From Peromyscus leucopus (lineage: Eukaryota > Chordata > Mammalia > Rodentia > Cricetidae): 64,000 bases of DNA. The notes under the pieces were generated by a model. That model was not told the origin of the DNA. It did not search any database and saw nothing but the letters and a program-made list of their open reading frames with translations. The position numbers were made by a program, and so were the translations under genes. The stretch spans positions 27,701,832-27,765,831 of the forward strand of contig NC_051075.1 in the NCBI RefSeq assembly GCF_004664715.2. The letters are read 5' to 3'. Below are positions 1 through 10,431 of the stretch, piece after piece. How positions within the stretch are numbered: the first letter of the stretch is position 1; every line of letters begins with the position of its first letter.

Positions 1-602
1 CCATCAAACAGAAGTCAGGCGGTGGTAGCCCATGCTCTTAATCCAATCACATGGCAGGCAGAGTCTCTGTGTGGTCAAAGACACAGCCAAGTGTGATGAC
101 ACGAATCTTTAATCCCAGTACCAACCATAGAGACCTGGAGGTAGTATAGACAGGCAGTGGCAAGGAAGTCATGTGGCTGGGCTTAGAGCCAATGAGAAGG
201 CAGAACAGGAAGGCAATAAAAACATGGGTTAGACAGGAAGAAGCTCTCTCTGGGGAGGCTACTTCTGGTGGTAAGCTAAAGCTAGTTGTGGCTATTGCTC
301 TGATTTCTTTGGCTATTACCTCTATATTTGACTCTGTGGGGTTTTTTTGTTTGTTTGTTTTGGGTTTTTGTTGTTGTTGTTGTTTTGAGACAGTGTTTCT
401 CTGTGTAGCTATGCGCCTTTCCTAGAACTCACTCTATAGACCAGGCTGGCCTCAAACTCACAGAGATCTGCCTGCCTCTACCTCCCGAGTGCTGGTATTA
501 AAGGCCCCCACCGCCTGGCAACTCTGTGTTTCTTATTTACTAAGACTCTGTATTTGGCTCTGTGTTTCTTATTTGATAAGACTGTTTAGAAATTCGTCTA
601 CA
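1..602 (+). mobile_element. ERV2-like LTR, 5' end outside the window, interrupted by a B1
   Basis: The segment ends in TCTACA at 602, a plausible LTR 3' end. Its last 30 bases (a TTATTT.ATAAGACTGTTTAGAAATTC-like stretch) resemble the sense-strand ends of the LTRs at 30743-31203 and 37692-38200. Like those, it carries a B1-like stretch (near 22-90), then a second CTTTAATCCCAG motif (near 109) and an AGCCAATGAGAAGG motif (near 187). A short stretch near 521-575 is tandemly duplicated. The start is cut by the window edge, so length and target-site duplication cannot be read. Family name not asserted. Openings such as the 84-codon frame at 171-425 are chance. Confidence 0.6.
341..519 (-). mobile_element. 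B1 SINE inserted in the LTR
   Basis: Read on the minus strand it begins GCCAGGCGGTGGGGGCC, includes the B1 core CTGTGAGTTTGAGGCCAGCC and ends in a degenerate (CAA)n/(CAAA)n tail, seen here as TTTG/TTG repeats at 341-384. The flanks share about 8 bases (actctgtg) that may be the target-site duplication. Diverged from a young B1 at several positions. Confidence 0.9.
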
Positions 603-749
603 ATGAACTTCTTCAAATGAAAATGAATTCTTCTTATCCATTCTTAAAATTATATGAAACACTGTTGTGTATGTGTATATATGCTACTTCATTCTGAAAG
701 GAGAGTCCACAGCCTTTGTCCTATTTAAAAACAAACAAACCCAAACTTC
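603..749. other. Unassigned AT-rich sequence
   Basis: No gene, conserved motif or recognisable repeat seen between the LTR end and the start of the L1 3' UTR. Confidence 0.5.
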
Positions 750-1185
750 TATATATGACCCACGAATTATCAACAATATGGTTGCGTAAACAAGACTTCA
801 ACAATGACAATACCAGGAGACATGCCCAAGTGCATGGGGCACAAGGCCCCACGCCTAGATGAAGTGCTGCAGGTAATTAATGGCTATTGAAAGAGATAGA
901 ATTAGTTTTCCAAGGGATGAGATCCCGAATTGGTTGTGTAATACCAAGTGGTCAGTAAAATCATGTGCATATGAGCAACATAAAATTGACTCAGCAGGTT
1001 GTCTTTATAGATTTAATCATTATATACATATATATATTACACATATATAATATATAACTAAAGAAGAAGAGGCCATAAATTTGAGAGGAGGAGAGTAGGA
1101 AGGACAGGAGGTGTTGGAGGGAAGAGGAGGGAATGAGGTAATTACAATACACACATATGGAAATAAAAAAATAAATGAAAAAATA
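750..1185 (+). mobile_element. L1 3' UTR fragment (rodent Lx-like)
   Basis: The order of landmarks is that of a muroid L1 3' UTR: an AATTATCAACAATATGG stretch, the GACAATACCAGGAGACATGC stretch, GGCCCCACGCCTAGATGAAG, ATACCAAGTGGTCAG, a (TA)n patch at about 1021-1060, AAGAGGCCATAAATTTGAGAG, a purine-rich GGAGG tract and an A-rich tail ending near 1183. 5'-truncated with no ORF2. Related 3' UTR sequence recurs at 45600-46000. Confidence 0.85.
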
Positions 1186-2595
1186 GTGTTTCTTACCATC
1201 TCACATATTTATAAACATTGATGTATAATGTAAGAAATAACAAGATCAAGCAATGAAATAATGAAAAAAATTTCATCAGAATTTTATTCTTATCTTAATA
1301 AGTATTATTAAAAATAAACTATGTTCAATATGAATTTTGTTTTATTTTGAATTTTTTTACCACTTGTTTGTGTAATATTTAATAGCATATTGCAATTTCA
1401 TTACCTAAAGCTCTAAAGCAAAAAAGCATACTCCTATTGCTGTATGAAGGACATCAATTTTATACATTCAAACTGAGTAAGCTGTGGTAGGTGTTGAGCT
1501 TCTCTGAGGAAAAAGAAATCAACATCAGGAAATTATTGAATATAACAGCAACCTTATAAAAACTAGAGATTTATGTTTTAGGATTATTCCTTGTGTATTA
1601 TAGGTGAGTAAATATTAATTATTACTTACCTAAAGCTTGGCAGCAGTGTATTATCTTAATGTAACACAATCAAAATTTGATCTTTATAAGTTTTTAAAAA
1701 TCGAGCTTCAAATCCAATCTTCAGGTAACTCATAGCCAAAAAGAAATAAACTCTCTTCCCACAATAAATGAGGCAAGGACACAAAACTTTGTCTAGTACT
1801 TGGTAAATGTAAGTGTTTGTAAGTACCAGTGGAGGGGATGGTCTCGTTGTAAATACCAATGGAGCTGACGGGGGAGGGGGCCTAGAGGGAGTGTGTGCAC
1901 ATCTAAGTGTAGTTGCTGGCAATTAAAAAGGAATAACATGAAGGTTGAAACAACACACTCAGGCTTTACTTTAAACAAGAAGCGCTCTCTTTTTACAAGT
2001 AACCATAGCAGAATGTGTTTCTCTGTGTTATAGCTATATCAGTCTGATTAAAATACACAGGGAGGAATACTGAAGTATAAGCAATAGTAACAGCTGGTGC
2101 ACGGATTGAAGTTAAAGACAGATCATTACTTAACACATAATATAATAAAGAAACCCTAGGCAAGGACTTCCTAGACAAATGCATAGAACCCTGAAGTTAG
2201 CTCAGCTGATGCCCATAGAGGCACAAATTATGAGACAGGGAAACAATTGTGTTGATTGTCACATGTCTAAAACAAGTCTATGCATTATTTTATGTGTGAG
2301 AATATTTTACCTCTAAGATTTTTAATGTATCTATACCAGACAGTAGTTGTATTTATATACCTTATTATTTGATATTTGGTTATTCATGATAAATGGCCTT
2401 ACTTTAAATAAATCTCTAATTCTGAAGTACCTCACAAGAAGATGTCTTTGTTTCTGTATGCCCAAGAATAGCAAGGCCTTTCTTTTTTAAAATGTTTTGA
2501 GTCTTTTAAATCACTCTACTGGAGGGCTAGTTTTAATTAGAGATGGTGTTGACTTAATGCTTTGTATAGGTATTAATAGCTCTGCCAGTATTATT
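1186..2595. other. Unassigned sequence
   Basis: AT-rich DNA with no supported gene or repeat. Open frames near 1656-2184 on the minus strand are short, lack protein-like composition and match nothing I recognise. Confidence 0.5.
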
Positions 2596-2765
2596 TTGTT
2601 TATTCCTTACAATGGTTTTGTCAGGCAGGAATTATCATTCCTTCACTATTTTCTGTATCATAAATGAGAAAATCGCATCTTAGAGAGGGTGGTCATTTTG
2701 CTTAAGCTCTCATAGTTAGTGAGAGATACAGCCAGAAGCCAAACTCCTGCATGATCCTAGAGTCC
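2596..2765 (+). mobile_element. MIR SINE relic
   Basis: Retains the MIR order: a CAGGCAGGAATTATCATTCC stretch (from GAGGTAGGTACTATTATTATCC), ATAAATGAGAAAATCGCATCTTAG (from the 'gatgaggaaactgaggctcag' core), then CATAGTTAGTGAGAGATACAGCC (from 'cacagctagtaagtggcagagc'). Strongly diverged, as expected for an ancient mammal-wide SINE. Confidence 0.75.
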
Positions 2766-3148
2766 ATATGTTACAAAACATTAATCTCAGGATGGAAAGT
2801 AGTGTTCACTGGCTATGGAACCTCCTGTCAGTCAAAATTCCTGCACCTGTGTGCCTGGAAGTCCTGATTCCAAGATGATTGTGCCAAACGCTAATATGAA
2901 TCCTCTCTGAACTCTGTTCTCAGTATATCATGTGCTTTCTCTAAATAATACCAAATTTCCTCCAAGCACAAAAGGAGTAGAATTCATCCATTTATTTCAC
3001 CTTGGTTGAATGTCCATAGAGCCAGGTGGCAATTCTTCAAACCATACAAAACAAAAGAAATATAAGGCAATAAACTGTCTCCTTGGAATAATATTGTGGG
3101 TGTCAACATAAAGAAGTTAACAATGCCTGAGTAAAAAGGAGAACTGGT
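2766..3148. other. Unassigned sequence
   Basis: No gene or repeat recognised. Confidence 0.5.
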
Positions 3149-3338
3149 AAGAAATGAACAAAAACTAAGCTGGGCGGTGGTGGCACTCGCCTTTAATCCC
3201 AGCAGAGCCAGGTGGATCTCTGTGAGTTCGAGGCCAGCCTAGGCTACCAAGTGAGTTCCAGGAAAGGCGCAAAGCTACACAGAGAAACCCTGTCTTGAAA
3301 AACCAAAAAAAAAAAAAAAAAGAAATGAACAAAAACTA
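3149..3338 (+). mobile_element. B1 SINE with complete 19-bp target-site duplications
   Basis: B1 body at about 3168-3302 starts GCTGGGCGGTGGTGGC, has CCTTTAATCCCAGC and the B-box region GTGAGTTCGAGGCCAGCC, and ends TTGAAAAACC followed by a long A-run. The 19-base string from 3149-3167 (AAGAAATGAACAAAAACTA) is repeated without error at 3320-3338. The near-consensus body and perfect duplication suggest a fairly recent L1-mediated insertion. Confidence 0.97.
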
Positions 3339-3721
3339 GACAATTGACTCATTAGTATTATCCATAGTTCATCTTTTACATGTAAGGGCCTCTGAGCTAA
3401 ATATTGCTGGAATAGTTTCATTTTTCTCCTTTTGCATACTGGACTTGGGTCTCTTCTTTCAGATTTTATTTTCTCACTCATTTGCTAACAAAACTAAGGG
3501 AAAAACTGTACTTCAATTTTTGTTGTTTATTCTTCATCTTTCCCATATTTGGATACTACTATTGTTTTGGGTGATAAAGATTTGAAACATTAATAATCAA
3601 TCCTGTTGGTTCCAGATGTGAAGCAATGCTTCTATCTCTGTGGACATGTATAAATATCAGACACCAAAAGAGAATGAATGAACAAGAGATGATTAGCTGT
3701 TGGGTCTAGCCCAGATGTCAT
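3339..3721. other. Unassigned sequence
   Basis: No gene or repeat recognised. Confidence 0.5.
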
Positions 3722-3755
3722 GGGTACTAGTATCTTTTTTTCTTTTCTTTTCTTC

Positions 3756-3810
<55 letters not shown>

Positions 3811-3834
3811 CTCTCTCTCTCTCTCTCTCTCTCC

Positions 3835-3908
<74 letters not shown>

Positions 3909-4526
3909 CTTTTGAGGTTCCTTGTCTCATAATGGCTGTGTCAGGGCTTTTATCTTATTTATTTATTTTTTATTAATAAAATTTCCAAGCCCCTCACCCT
4001 GCCTCAAGACTGTGTGTGAGAGATGTCCCATCATAGGAATGCTGGAAATAGAAAATCTGAGTAAGTGAACAGGAACTACAGATGCAAGCATAATCAACAG
4101 AATACAAGAGATGGAAGAGAGAATCTCTGATGTAGAGGATACAATAGAGGAAATAGATTAGTCAGTCAAAGAAAACACCAAAGCCAAAAAAGTCATAACA
4201 CAAAATGTCCAGGAAATCTGGGACACCATGAAAAGGCCAAAACTAATAATAATAGGGATAGAAGAAGGAGAAGAATACCAACTCAAAGGCACAGAAAATA
4301 TATTCAACAAAATCATGGAAGTAAACTTTCCCAACTTAAAAGAAGGAAATACCTATGAAGATACAAGAAGCTTATAGAACACAAAATAGACTGGACCCCC
4401 CCACCCACCCAAAAAAAGTCCCCTCGCCACATAATAATTAAACTATTAAACATACAGAATAAAGAATGGATATTAAGAGCAGCAAAGGAAAAAGGCCAAG
4501 TGACTTATAAAGGGTACTAGTATCTT
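3722..4526 (-). mobile_element. L1 insertion with inverted 5' part, 15-bp target-site duplications
   Basis: The string GGGTACTAGTATCTT stands at 3722-3736 and again at 4512-4526. Between them the left end is a T/CTTT-rich tract (a minus-strand A/AAAG tail, 3737-3910), then about 100 bp that I cannot place. From about 4010 to 4511 comes plus-strand L1 ORF1 sequence, with landmarks such as CAGGAAATCTGGGACACCATG and a terminal GAGCAGCAAAGGAAAAAGGCC. Tail and coding part point in opposite directions, the signature of twin-primed 5' inversion. The implied nick (TTGT/AAGA on the minus strand) fits the L1 endonuclease preference. No intact ORF1. Confidence 0.75.
3737..3910. repeat. (CTTT)n-(CT)n-(CTTT)n microsatellite
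   Basis: About 170 bp of tetranucleotide CTTT repeats with a central CT block at 3810-3844. It probably expanded from the A-rich tail of the L1 copy it adjoins. The Ser/Leu/Phe-rich and Lys/Glu-rich frames across it are translation artefacts. Confidence 0.97.
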
Positions 4527-5324
4527 ACAATAAATACTCTATACAATTAATCATGTCTGTGGGTTTTGTGGTGGTTAGATCAGAGGACTAAAACATGAAG
4601 GGGACTGAGAAACTTCTTAATGGGAGGAATTATTGTACTAACATAACTTAGTCAAATCAACCTTCCATTGATGGTTAGAGTCCTCCATAACTTTATGTAG
4701 TTGTGGGCAAATTTCTATTAGTCAGCTTCTTATGTTTTGGGTGAGAGAAATTTTTTTTTTCATGCTGTATTTTCTATAACCTCCAAACATTCTGCCTTAA
4801 AGTGGACATCTTGATAGAACAACATTGAAGGGCCATGAGTGTTAAGGCCCTCAGAAGGAGAATATGAACACTAGCACTTTAATAATGTGTAATGTCTTCC
4901 TCTGAGCTCCTCTCTGGTAAGACTCCACTTTTCGTGCACTTGTAAAATGACTCATTCTGCTTCATCACTCTCTCAAATGTTTGCACACAAACTCAGCAAA
5001 AACCTAGGTGTATATCCAGCATTATTAGGTACATGAGACACTGAGTCATATTTCCACTTCTGCTTAATGAAATAGCTTGTTCTGGTGAAGCTGTGTGAAC
5101 TCTGGTTTCAGGTTCAAGGCATTTTAATTGGAAAATATAGGAAAGTGGACTCCAGAAAGACACTGGGAAAGCTAAATGGTCCTAAGTACAAAAAGATAGA
5201 GTTGTGATGAGTAAGTTAGGAAACACAAGCCAGTGGGTTTATGCTATCTTGAGAATTTTACTAAATACATGGCATTTCCTAGAATATTGTCACAATTTAA
5301 ATAAATGCTACTGCTTAATAATGT
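4527..5324. other. Unassigned sequence
   Basis: No gene or repeat recognised. Confidence 0.5.
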
Positions 5325-5510
5325 AAATATTTACCACCTACTACATGATAGATGAAGGACTGTGTACTTTATATATATTAAATAATTAATGGGTTTAACA
5401 CAACCATCCTAGGAGTTAATTAGATACTATTACTACTGTCCCCAGGTACATTGTGTACATGAGGAATAGCATAGTCCAAATTCAGAGCTCATCCTCCTTA
5501 CTACTGAACA
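5325..5510 (+). mobile_element. MIR SINE relic
   Basis: TTTACCACCTACTACATGATAGATGAAGG, ATTAATGGGTTTAACACAACCATCCTAGGAG and ACTATTACTACTGTCCCC follow the order of the MIR 5' half and core ('ttactatgtgccaggcac', 'cctcacaacaaccctatgag', 'tattattatcccc'). Old and degraded. Confidence 0.6.
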
Positions 5511-5600
5511 CAACATCCCCTTAAGGTTGCCTGTTTATGATTGTGTGTTAGGATCATCATCAGTAACCTATGCCAATATCTATCCTGTGTATTGCCATAT

Positions 5601-5789
5601 TGAAAACACCTATTTTTTTGCTTACAAACTGTATGGCCATGGCAGGCTTCTTGTTATCTAGTTCTTCTATCTTAAATTAACCCATATATATTAGTCTATA
5701 AGTTGCCACGTGGCTTGTGGCTTACTGGTACCTTACACCTCACTTTTCATGGTGGTTGCTGGCAGTGTCTCTCTGAAAACACCTATTTT
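5601..5789 (-). mobile_element. Retroposed fragment of an ERV2-like LTR transcript, 16-bp target-site duplications
   Basis: TGAAAACACCTATTTT occurs at 5601-5616 and exactly again at 5774-5789. The 157 bp between starts with a short T-run (a minus-strand A tail), then GCTTACAAACTGTATGGCC, the sequence found inside the LTRs at 40919-41503 and 43589-43981. In sense (minus) orientation the body ends TTTGTAAGC plus A-tail. An A-tail and long flanking duplications, instead of TG/CA ends with 6-bp duplications, show L1-type retroposition of a short LTR RNA, not retroviral integration. Confidence 0.8.
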
Positions 5790-6334
5790 CTATTACTTGG
5801 TGAAATGTCCCAGAAGAAGCCTGGAGGTTAATTCTTATGAATATTCCAGTTCAGAGTAGTATGTGAGGGGATTGGGTGAAAGTTTTGTTATTTAACAAGA
5901 ACCCCCAAATTTGTTGTTGTAAGAGATTTAATTAGTTGGTACTTTTCTATGCCATCAATTGTTTTTGAAAATAATTTCAGTTATTATTAGTTCATAGATT
6001 ATTATATCTTGGAAAACATTTTCTCGAGAGGCAAACATGGAAACTTTAGGTAGTACTTTTGATGGAGTAAGAGAAGGACAATTTTGAGTGCTTTTAAATG
6101 ATAATATTTACTTATGGAGTTAGAAAGACTGTACAAGGAATGGTGGAGTATTGGACCATTCAGGTGTGCCTTGAAGACCAGAAACAGAAGCCCTGGGTTT
6201 AGGTCTCATCCCTCATTAAACATTTGATGGAGTACAAAAGTAAGGGAAAGGAGTTGGCCTTACACAGCTGGTACTCCAAGTATGATCACAGCATCACCAC
6301 GGACTCACCAGGAAAGCAGAATACCAGTCTTGGT
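5790..6334. other. Unassigned sequence
   Basis: No gene or repeat recognised. Confidence 0.5.
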
Positions 6335-7125
6335 TAGCTTCCTGGCATTGTCATGAAAAACTGAGAGAATCAACTTAAAAGGAAGAAAGGTTGATTTTGG
6401 TTTACAGTTTTGGATGTTTCAGTCCACAGTCATTTGACTATGGCTTTGGGTCCGAGGCAGACTTGCACATCATGACACAAGCATTGGTGGAAGAGGCTTG
6501 TTCACCTCACTATGGCTGACTGGGAAGCTGTGCTGGATAGTTTTATGTCAACTTGACACAAGCTAAAGTCATATGAGAGGAGGGAACCTCAACTAAGAAA
6601 ATGCCTCAATAAATCAGGTTGTAGGCAAGCCTGTGGTGCATTTTTTTTAAAATTAGTGATTGATGGGGGAGGGCCCAGTCCGTTGTGGGTGGTGCCATCC
6701 CTGGGCTGGTGGTCTTGGGTTCTATAATAAAGCAGGCTGAGCACATCGCCATGAGGAGCAAGCCAGTAAGCAGCAAACCCCTTCCCCACCATGGTCTCTG
6801 TATAAGCCCCTGTCTCCAGGTTCTTGCCCTGTTCTATCAGTTCCTGTCTTGACTTCCTTCAGTGATGAACATTACCACGGATGTGTAAGCCAAATAAACC
6901 CTTTCCTCTCCAAAATGCTTTTGATCATGGTGTTTCATCATACCACTACTAACCCCAATTAAGACAGAACATACAGTGAGAAAATAAAGAGGGGCTGAGG
7001 TCCCAATGTTATCTTCAAGGGCATTCTCCAAATGACCCATACCCACCTCTAAAATCTTCCATTGTCTCTCATTGACACCATTGGCTAGAGATTCTTCAAC
7101 ACATGTCTTTAGAAAACATCAAGAG
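6335..7125 (-). mobile_element. Old MaLR-type LTR, split by a second LTR
   Basis: 6335-6528 (TTGTCATGAAAAACTGAGAGAATCAACTTAAAAGGAAG... through CTCACTATGGCTGACTGGGAAGC) and 6967-7125 (GAGAAAATAAAGAGG... CTCCAAATGACCCATACCC) read as two halves of one rodent repeat on the minus strand, of the type whose ends resemble MSTA/THE1-like MaLR LTRs. The halves are separated by the plus-strand LTR at 6529-6966. Family name not asserted. Confidence 0.55.
6529..6966 (+). mobile_element. MaLR-type LTR nested in an older repeat
   Basis: Starts TGTGCTGGATAGTTTTATGTC, includes GACACAAGCTAAAGTCAT, GGGAGGGCCCAGTCCGTTGTG, GGTGGTGCCATCCCTGGGC and a polyadenylation-type GTAAGCCAAATAAACCC, and ends AATTAAGACA. This is a very common rodent dispersed LTR, and the 3' end organisation is MaLR-like. 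Related pieces are at 26759-27155 (minus) and 62765-62921 (plus). The short flanking duplication is not convincing. Confidence 0.8.
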
Positions 7126-7399
7126 CCAAAGCATACCACTCACTAAATTAGAACTGACACTGTAACAATTTCCCAGGTGATTTTTTCTATTGTAAACATT
7201 TTAATAGAAGGTAGAATATAAATTTTAGGTTTCTTTTCTGTCTTGAAGAACAAAAGATGACCCCAGTACCATTTTGACATAAATCCCATGCCTCTTTAAG
7301 AACTTTCTGTCTAGCTGGATTATTTCATTTGAGTGTGAAAATTCTGTAGGTGACCTTTCTCAAAAATAATGATGCTAAACTAATAATAACTCAAGACTT

Positions 7400-7530
7400 T
7401 CTGATTATATACTATGCACTAGCCTGTATTCTTCTTTATGATAATCTTATTTTTTAGCAGTTAACCAATAGAGTTCATATTTTTATTTATCTCCACTTAT
7501 AGTCAATTAAACAGAGGCATACAGGATTAG
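7400..7530 (+). mobile_element. Probable MIR relic
   Basis: TATACTATGCACTAGCCTG, ATGATAATCTTATTTT and a following CTCCACTTATAGTCAATTAAACAGAGGCATACAGG run parallel to MIR landmarks, but the match is weak. Confidence 0.4.
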
Positions 7531-9904
7531 CATTTTAACATATCATGTTTTTATTTCCTTGATATAATTTAAACTATGGGCAAGAGTGTCCTAAGTGATG
7601 ATGGGAGCTTCTGTGGGAAACATGCTAACAGTTTGAGGTATAACTGAAGAGTCATTTTTGAGTGAAATTTCAGGTGAGTTAAGCTAAGAGTATAAGTCCA
7701 CTGGGCCTTTGAATAAGGCATTCTATGGGATGACACCTGGATTCCCTAATAGTTGGCATGTCTGCATTGATATGAAGTCTCAATTATTCATAAGTGTATT
7801 CCAAATTATTGTTTCACTATAGTGAACTCCACTGTTCTTTAAATAGTGGATTTTCTCCCTTAAAAGACAAGGCAAGAACCATAACAGCTACAATCCTTTC
7901 CTTAGCAGTTGCAATCCTTTACATTTTTTTTATTAGTTTTCCTCTATATAGTCAATGCTTCATCATAGATGTTTTCCTTGTGAAGTCATGACTCCATTAA
8001 AGCTGCCACACACCTTAGCCTTGTACATTAAAGATACTATCCATAAATTAAAGTGGGGTTAACCTTGGGATGACACCTTCCTTTCTATTATAACTACAGT
8101 CTGTGAATCTTTTTTAAGTCAGTGCCCACAACTTGATCATACTATCCCATGTAAAGACCTTGGAACGTTAAATAAGTTACTTCCTCATTCTCAGTCAATT
8201 GAATTCACTTTTTCATAAATGGTTATTTCAAGTTCTTTCTTTCATTTGAGCTATTGATTGATGTATCCTGGGGCCATTTTCCTCTTTGAAGTACATGAAG
8301 ATAGCTGAGACATTCCCAATAGCCTTTTAGTACAAAGGCCTATTTTGTGCATGATTCTTTCTGTGATCATTTGTGCATGACTGTGCTTAACCGCCTCGTA
8401 GACCTTGTTGATGGATTATGGAACAAGCAGTGAATGGACACGTCCCTTTTAAAGGATTAGGTGCTTTTGTAGTGGGGGTGAAATATATGTTTTGCTCCTC
8501 ATTTCACTCTTGCTTAGGTGCTGTTTCACTGATTAATTTCATGGGATATAATGTGAAATTCTGGATAAGCATTACAGGCAGACAGTATCCTGAACTAACA
8601 ATGGCATTCTTGTCCAGTGGTGATGGGTCTGCATCGGAAGAAGGTCTGCTGTGTGCTTTTCCAAAAGAAAAACTCCCAAGCTCAGCTATAGAAGGGTAAT
8701 CTCCAAGGTCTTCAGTCATTATCAGGTCTGTGGAGGAATTAAGAGCCATCCAGCAGTTGTTAGCCTGCCCTAGGCAAGCCGTGGATAGCCCCTAGCAATA
8801 GGTACCATTTATTTTTACTGACTTGTCCTATTGACAGTATTTTGTTGTTGTCTGTTGTCTGGTTAATTTATTGGGACAAGAAGAGTTAAAAGCTTGTAGA
8901 AGTGATCTCAACCTGAGTTATCTCAACAACAGATGCCACTGCTCACAGGGGATTTGACCTTTAATCTCTTTCTCAGAAAGACAAGATTTTTAATCAGGAG
9001 GAAAATATATATTACTTAATTTTCTTCTAAGGAAGCAACCACTTTTTGAGTTCAGCAGTCTTAGTTTTGAAATATGGTGAGGAGAATAAAAGGGGGGCAA
9101 TAAAGAGAGGGCTCATTATCACAGCCATCCTTTGCTTTGTGGGTTTTTGTTGGGCAACATATTCAGAGGTTTTGGGAGTCTGGTTGCATGCTGTGAAAGC
9201 TGAGGCTAGTTACAACGACCTTTAAAACTCTCACAAAAATAGAGATAATAACATCCCTACCTCTTGTACTTGTGGGATTTTTTTTATGTGTTTAAATGAA
9301 ATGATCTATGGAAATGACAGTATTATTAATTTTTTATGTTAAAAGAAATGGTGGTCACCATTACATATGCTTAATGCCATGCTACCAAACACAGTTCCTG
9401 AGTGATTTTTTCATTTTTCAAGTGGGAATAAAAACAAACAAACCCAAGTAATTTTATTAAGTAAAATTTATGTTACAACAAATGGGATCAGATTACATTC
9501 TATCAAAATAATGTATCTCAACTGTAATTCTGTGGCTAGTGCTTAATGTAGTTTTAAGTGTATCCTCCCATAATCTTGTCAGGAAACTAAGGATCAGGTG
9601 TCTGCAGTAGGTGGAGCTTCTTTATGAACTCACAAAAACAGGGTGTGGATGTTCTGCTCAGACCCCTGATGCTCCTTACTCACTACCTGCTTCTCAAATT
9701 GTCACATGGGAATGTGATACTTGGGCCAGGGTTCTGTGTGTAAGAAACATTTTCTATAAGTTTCTGTTCCTTTTGTATTATCTGCATTCATTAATGATTC
9801 TAGTTATGGATGAGAAAATCAGGCAATAAGAGCACATGCAAAAAATGTTCAGGATACAACCACAGAATCACCAGGAAGGCTATGACTAAAAACGTCACAA
9901 GTAT
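7531..9904. other. Long unassigned, repeat-poor stretch
   Basis: About 2.4 kb with no repeat I recognise. The 93-codon plus-strand frame at 8418-8699 and the 81-codon minus-strand frame at 8504-8749 overlap on opposite strands and match no family I know. I treat both as chance. Around 9520-9600 there may be a very degraded MIR. Confidence 0.5.
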
Positions 9905-10385
9905 AAAATATCAACAAGGTATTGGAGTAACAATAATTCTCATGCTTTGTTGAGGCAGAAATGGTACAGCCTCTTTGGAGAAAGGTCTAACAATTTCTTT
10001 GTATTTTAGTCTGAGTCTGTGTATTCCTGGCTGGTCTGGAACACATATGCAGACTAGGCTGACCTCAAACTTGTGGCAATCCTCCTACCCCTGTCTCCTG
10101 AGTACTGTGATTAAATAAACACCTGCCTTATGACCTGGGACCGTGTAGATATTTACTCAAGAAAAACGAAAATGTGTGATCACAAAATCGCTTTACAGCA
10201 TGTGGTTAGCTGGGATCATTCAGAGTCGAATGAATGCATGAAATGTGGGTGTTCATCAATATAAAGCAGATAAACAGTTTTAGTTGTGATGGAATGCTAT
10301 TTAGCAATAAAAAGATATGGATTACTATTGTATGTGGCTACCTGGATGACTATAAAAAAAAAAAAACTGGATGAAAAAGGCCTTA
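9905..10385 (+). mobile_element. Old L1 ORF2 3' end, interrupted by a B1 relic
   Basis: ATTGGAGTAACAATAATTCTCATGC, GAAATGGTACAGCCTCTTTGG, then after the SINE GTGGGTGTTCATCAATATAAAG, GATGGAATGCTATTTAGCAATAAAAAG and TGGCTACCTGGATGACTAT. This is the standard order at the C-terminal end of mammalian L1 ORF2. Highly degraded. Confidence 0.8.
10001..10128 (-). mobile_element. B1 relic inside the old L1
   Basis: The complement of a B1 body: CTGAGTCTGTGTATTCCTGGCTGG, AGGCTGACCTCAAACTTGTGGC and CTGAGTACTGTGATTAAAT. Diverged and without a clear tail. Confidence 0.7.
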
Positions 10386-10431
10386 TATAAAAGAGAACTG
10401 ATTGATTCTGTTGTCTGATTTTCTCTTTTTT

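Noticed and set aside
3700..3932. Phe/Leu/Ser-rich (plus) and Lys/Glu-rich (minus) frames
   Set aside because: Translation of the CTTT/CT microsatellite.
8418..8749. 93-codon plus and 81-codon minus frames overlapping each other
   Set aside because: No recognisable motif, no splice or promoter signals, and strand conflict.
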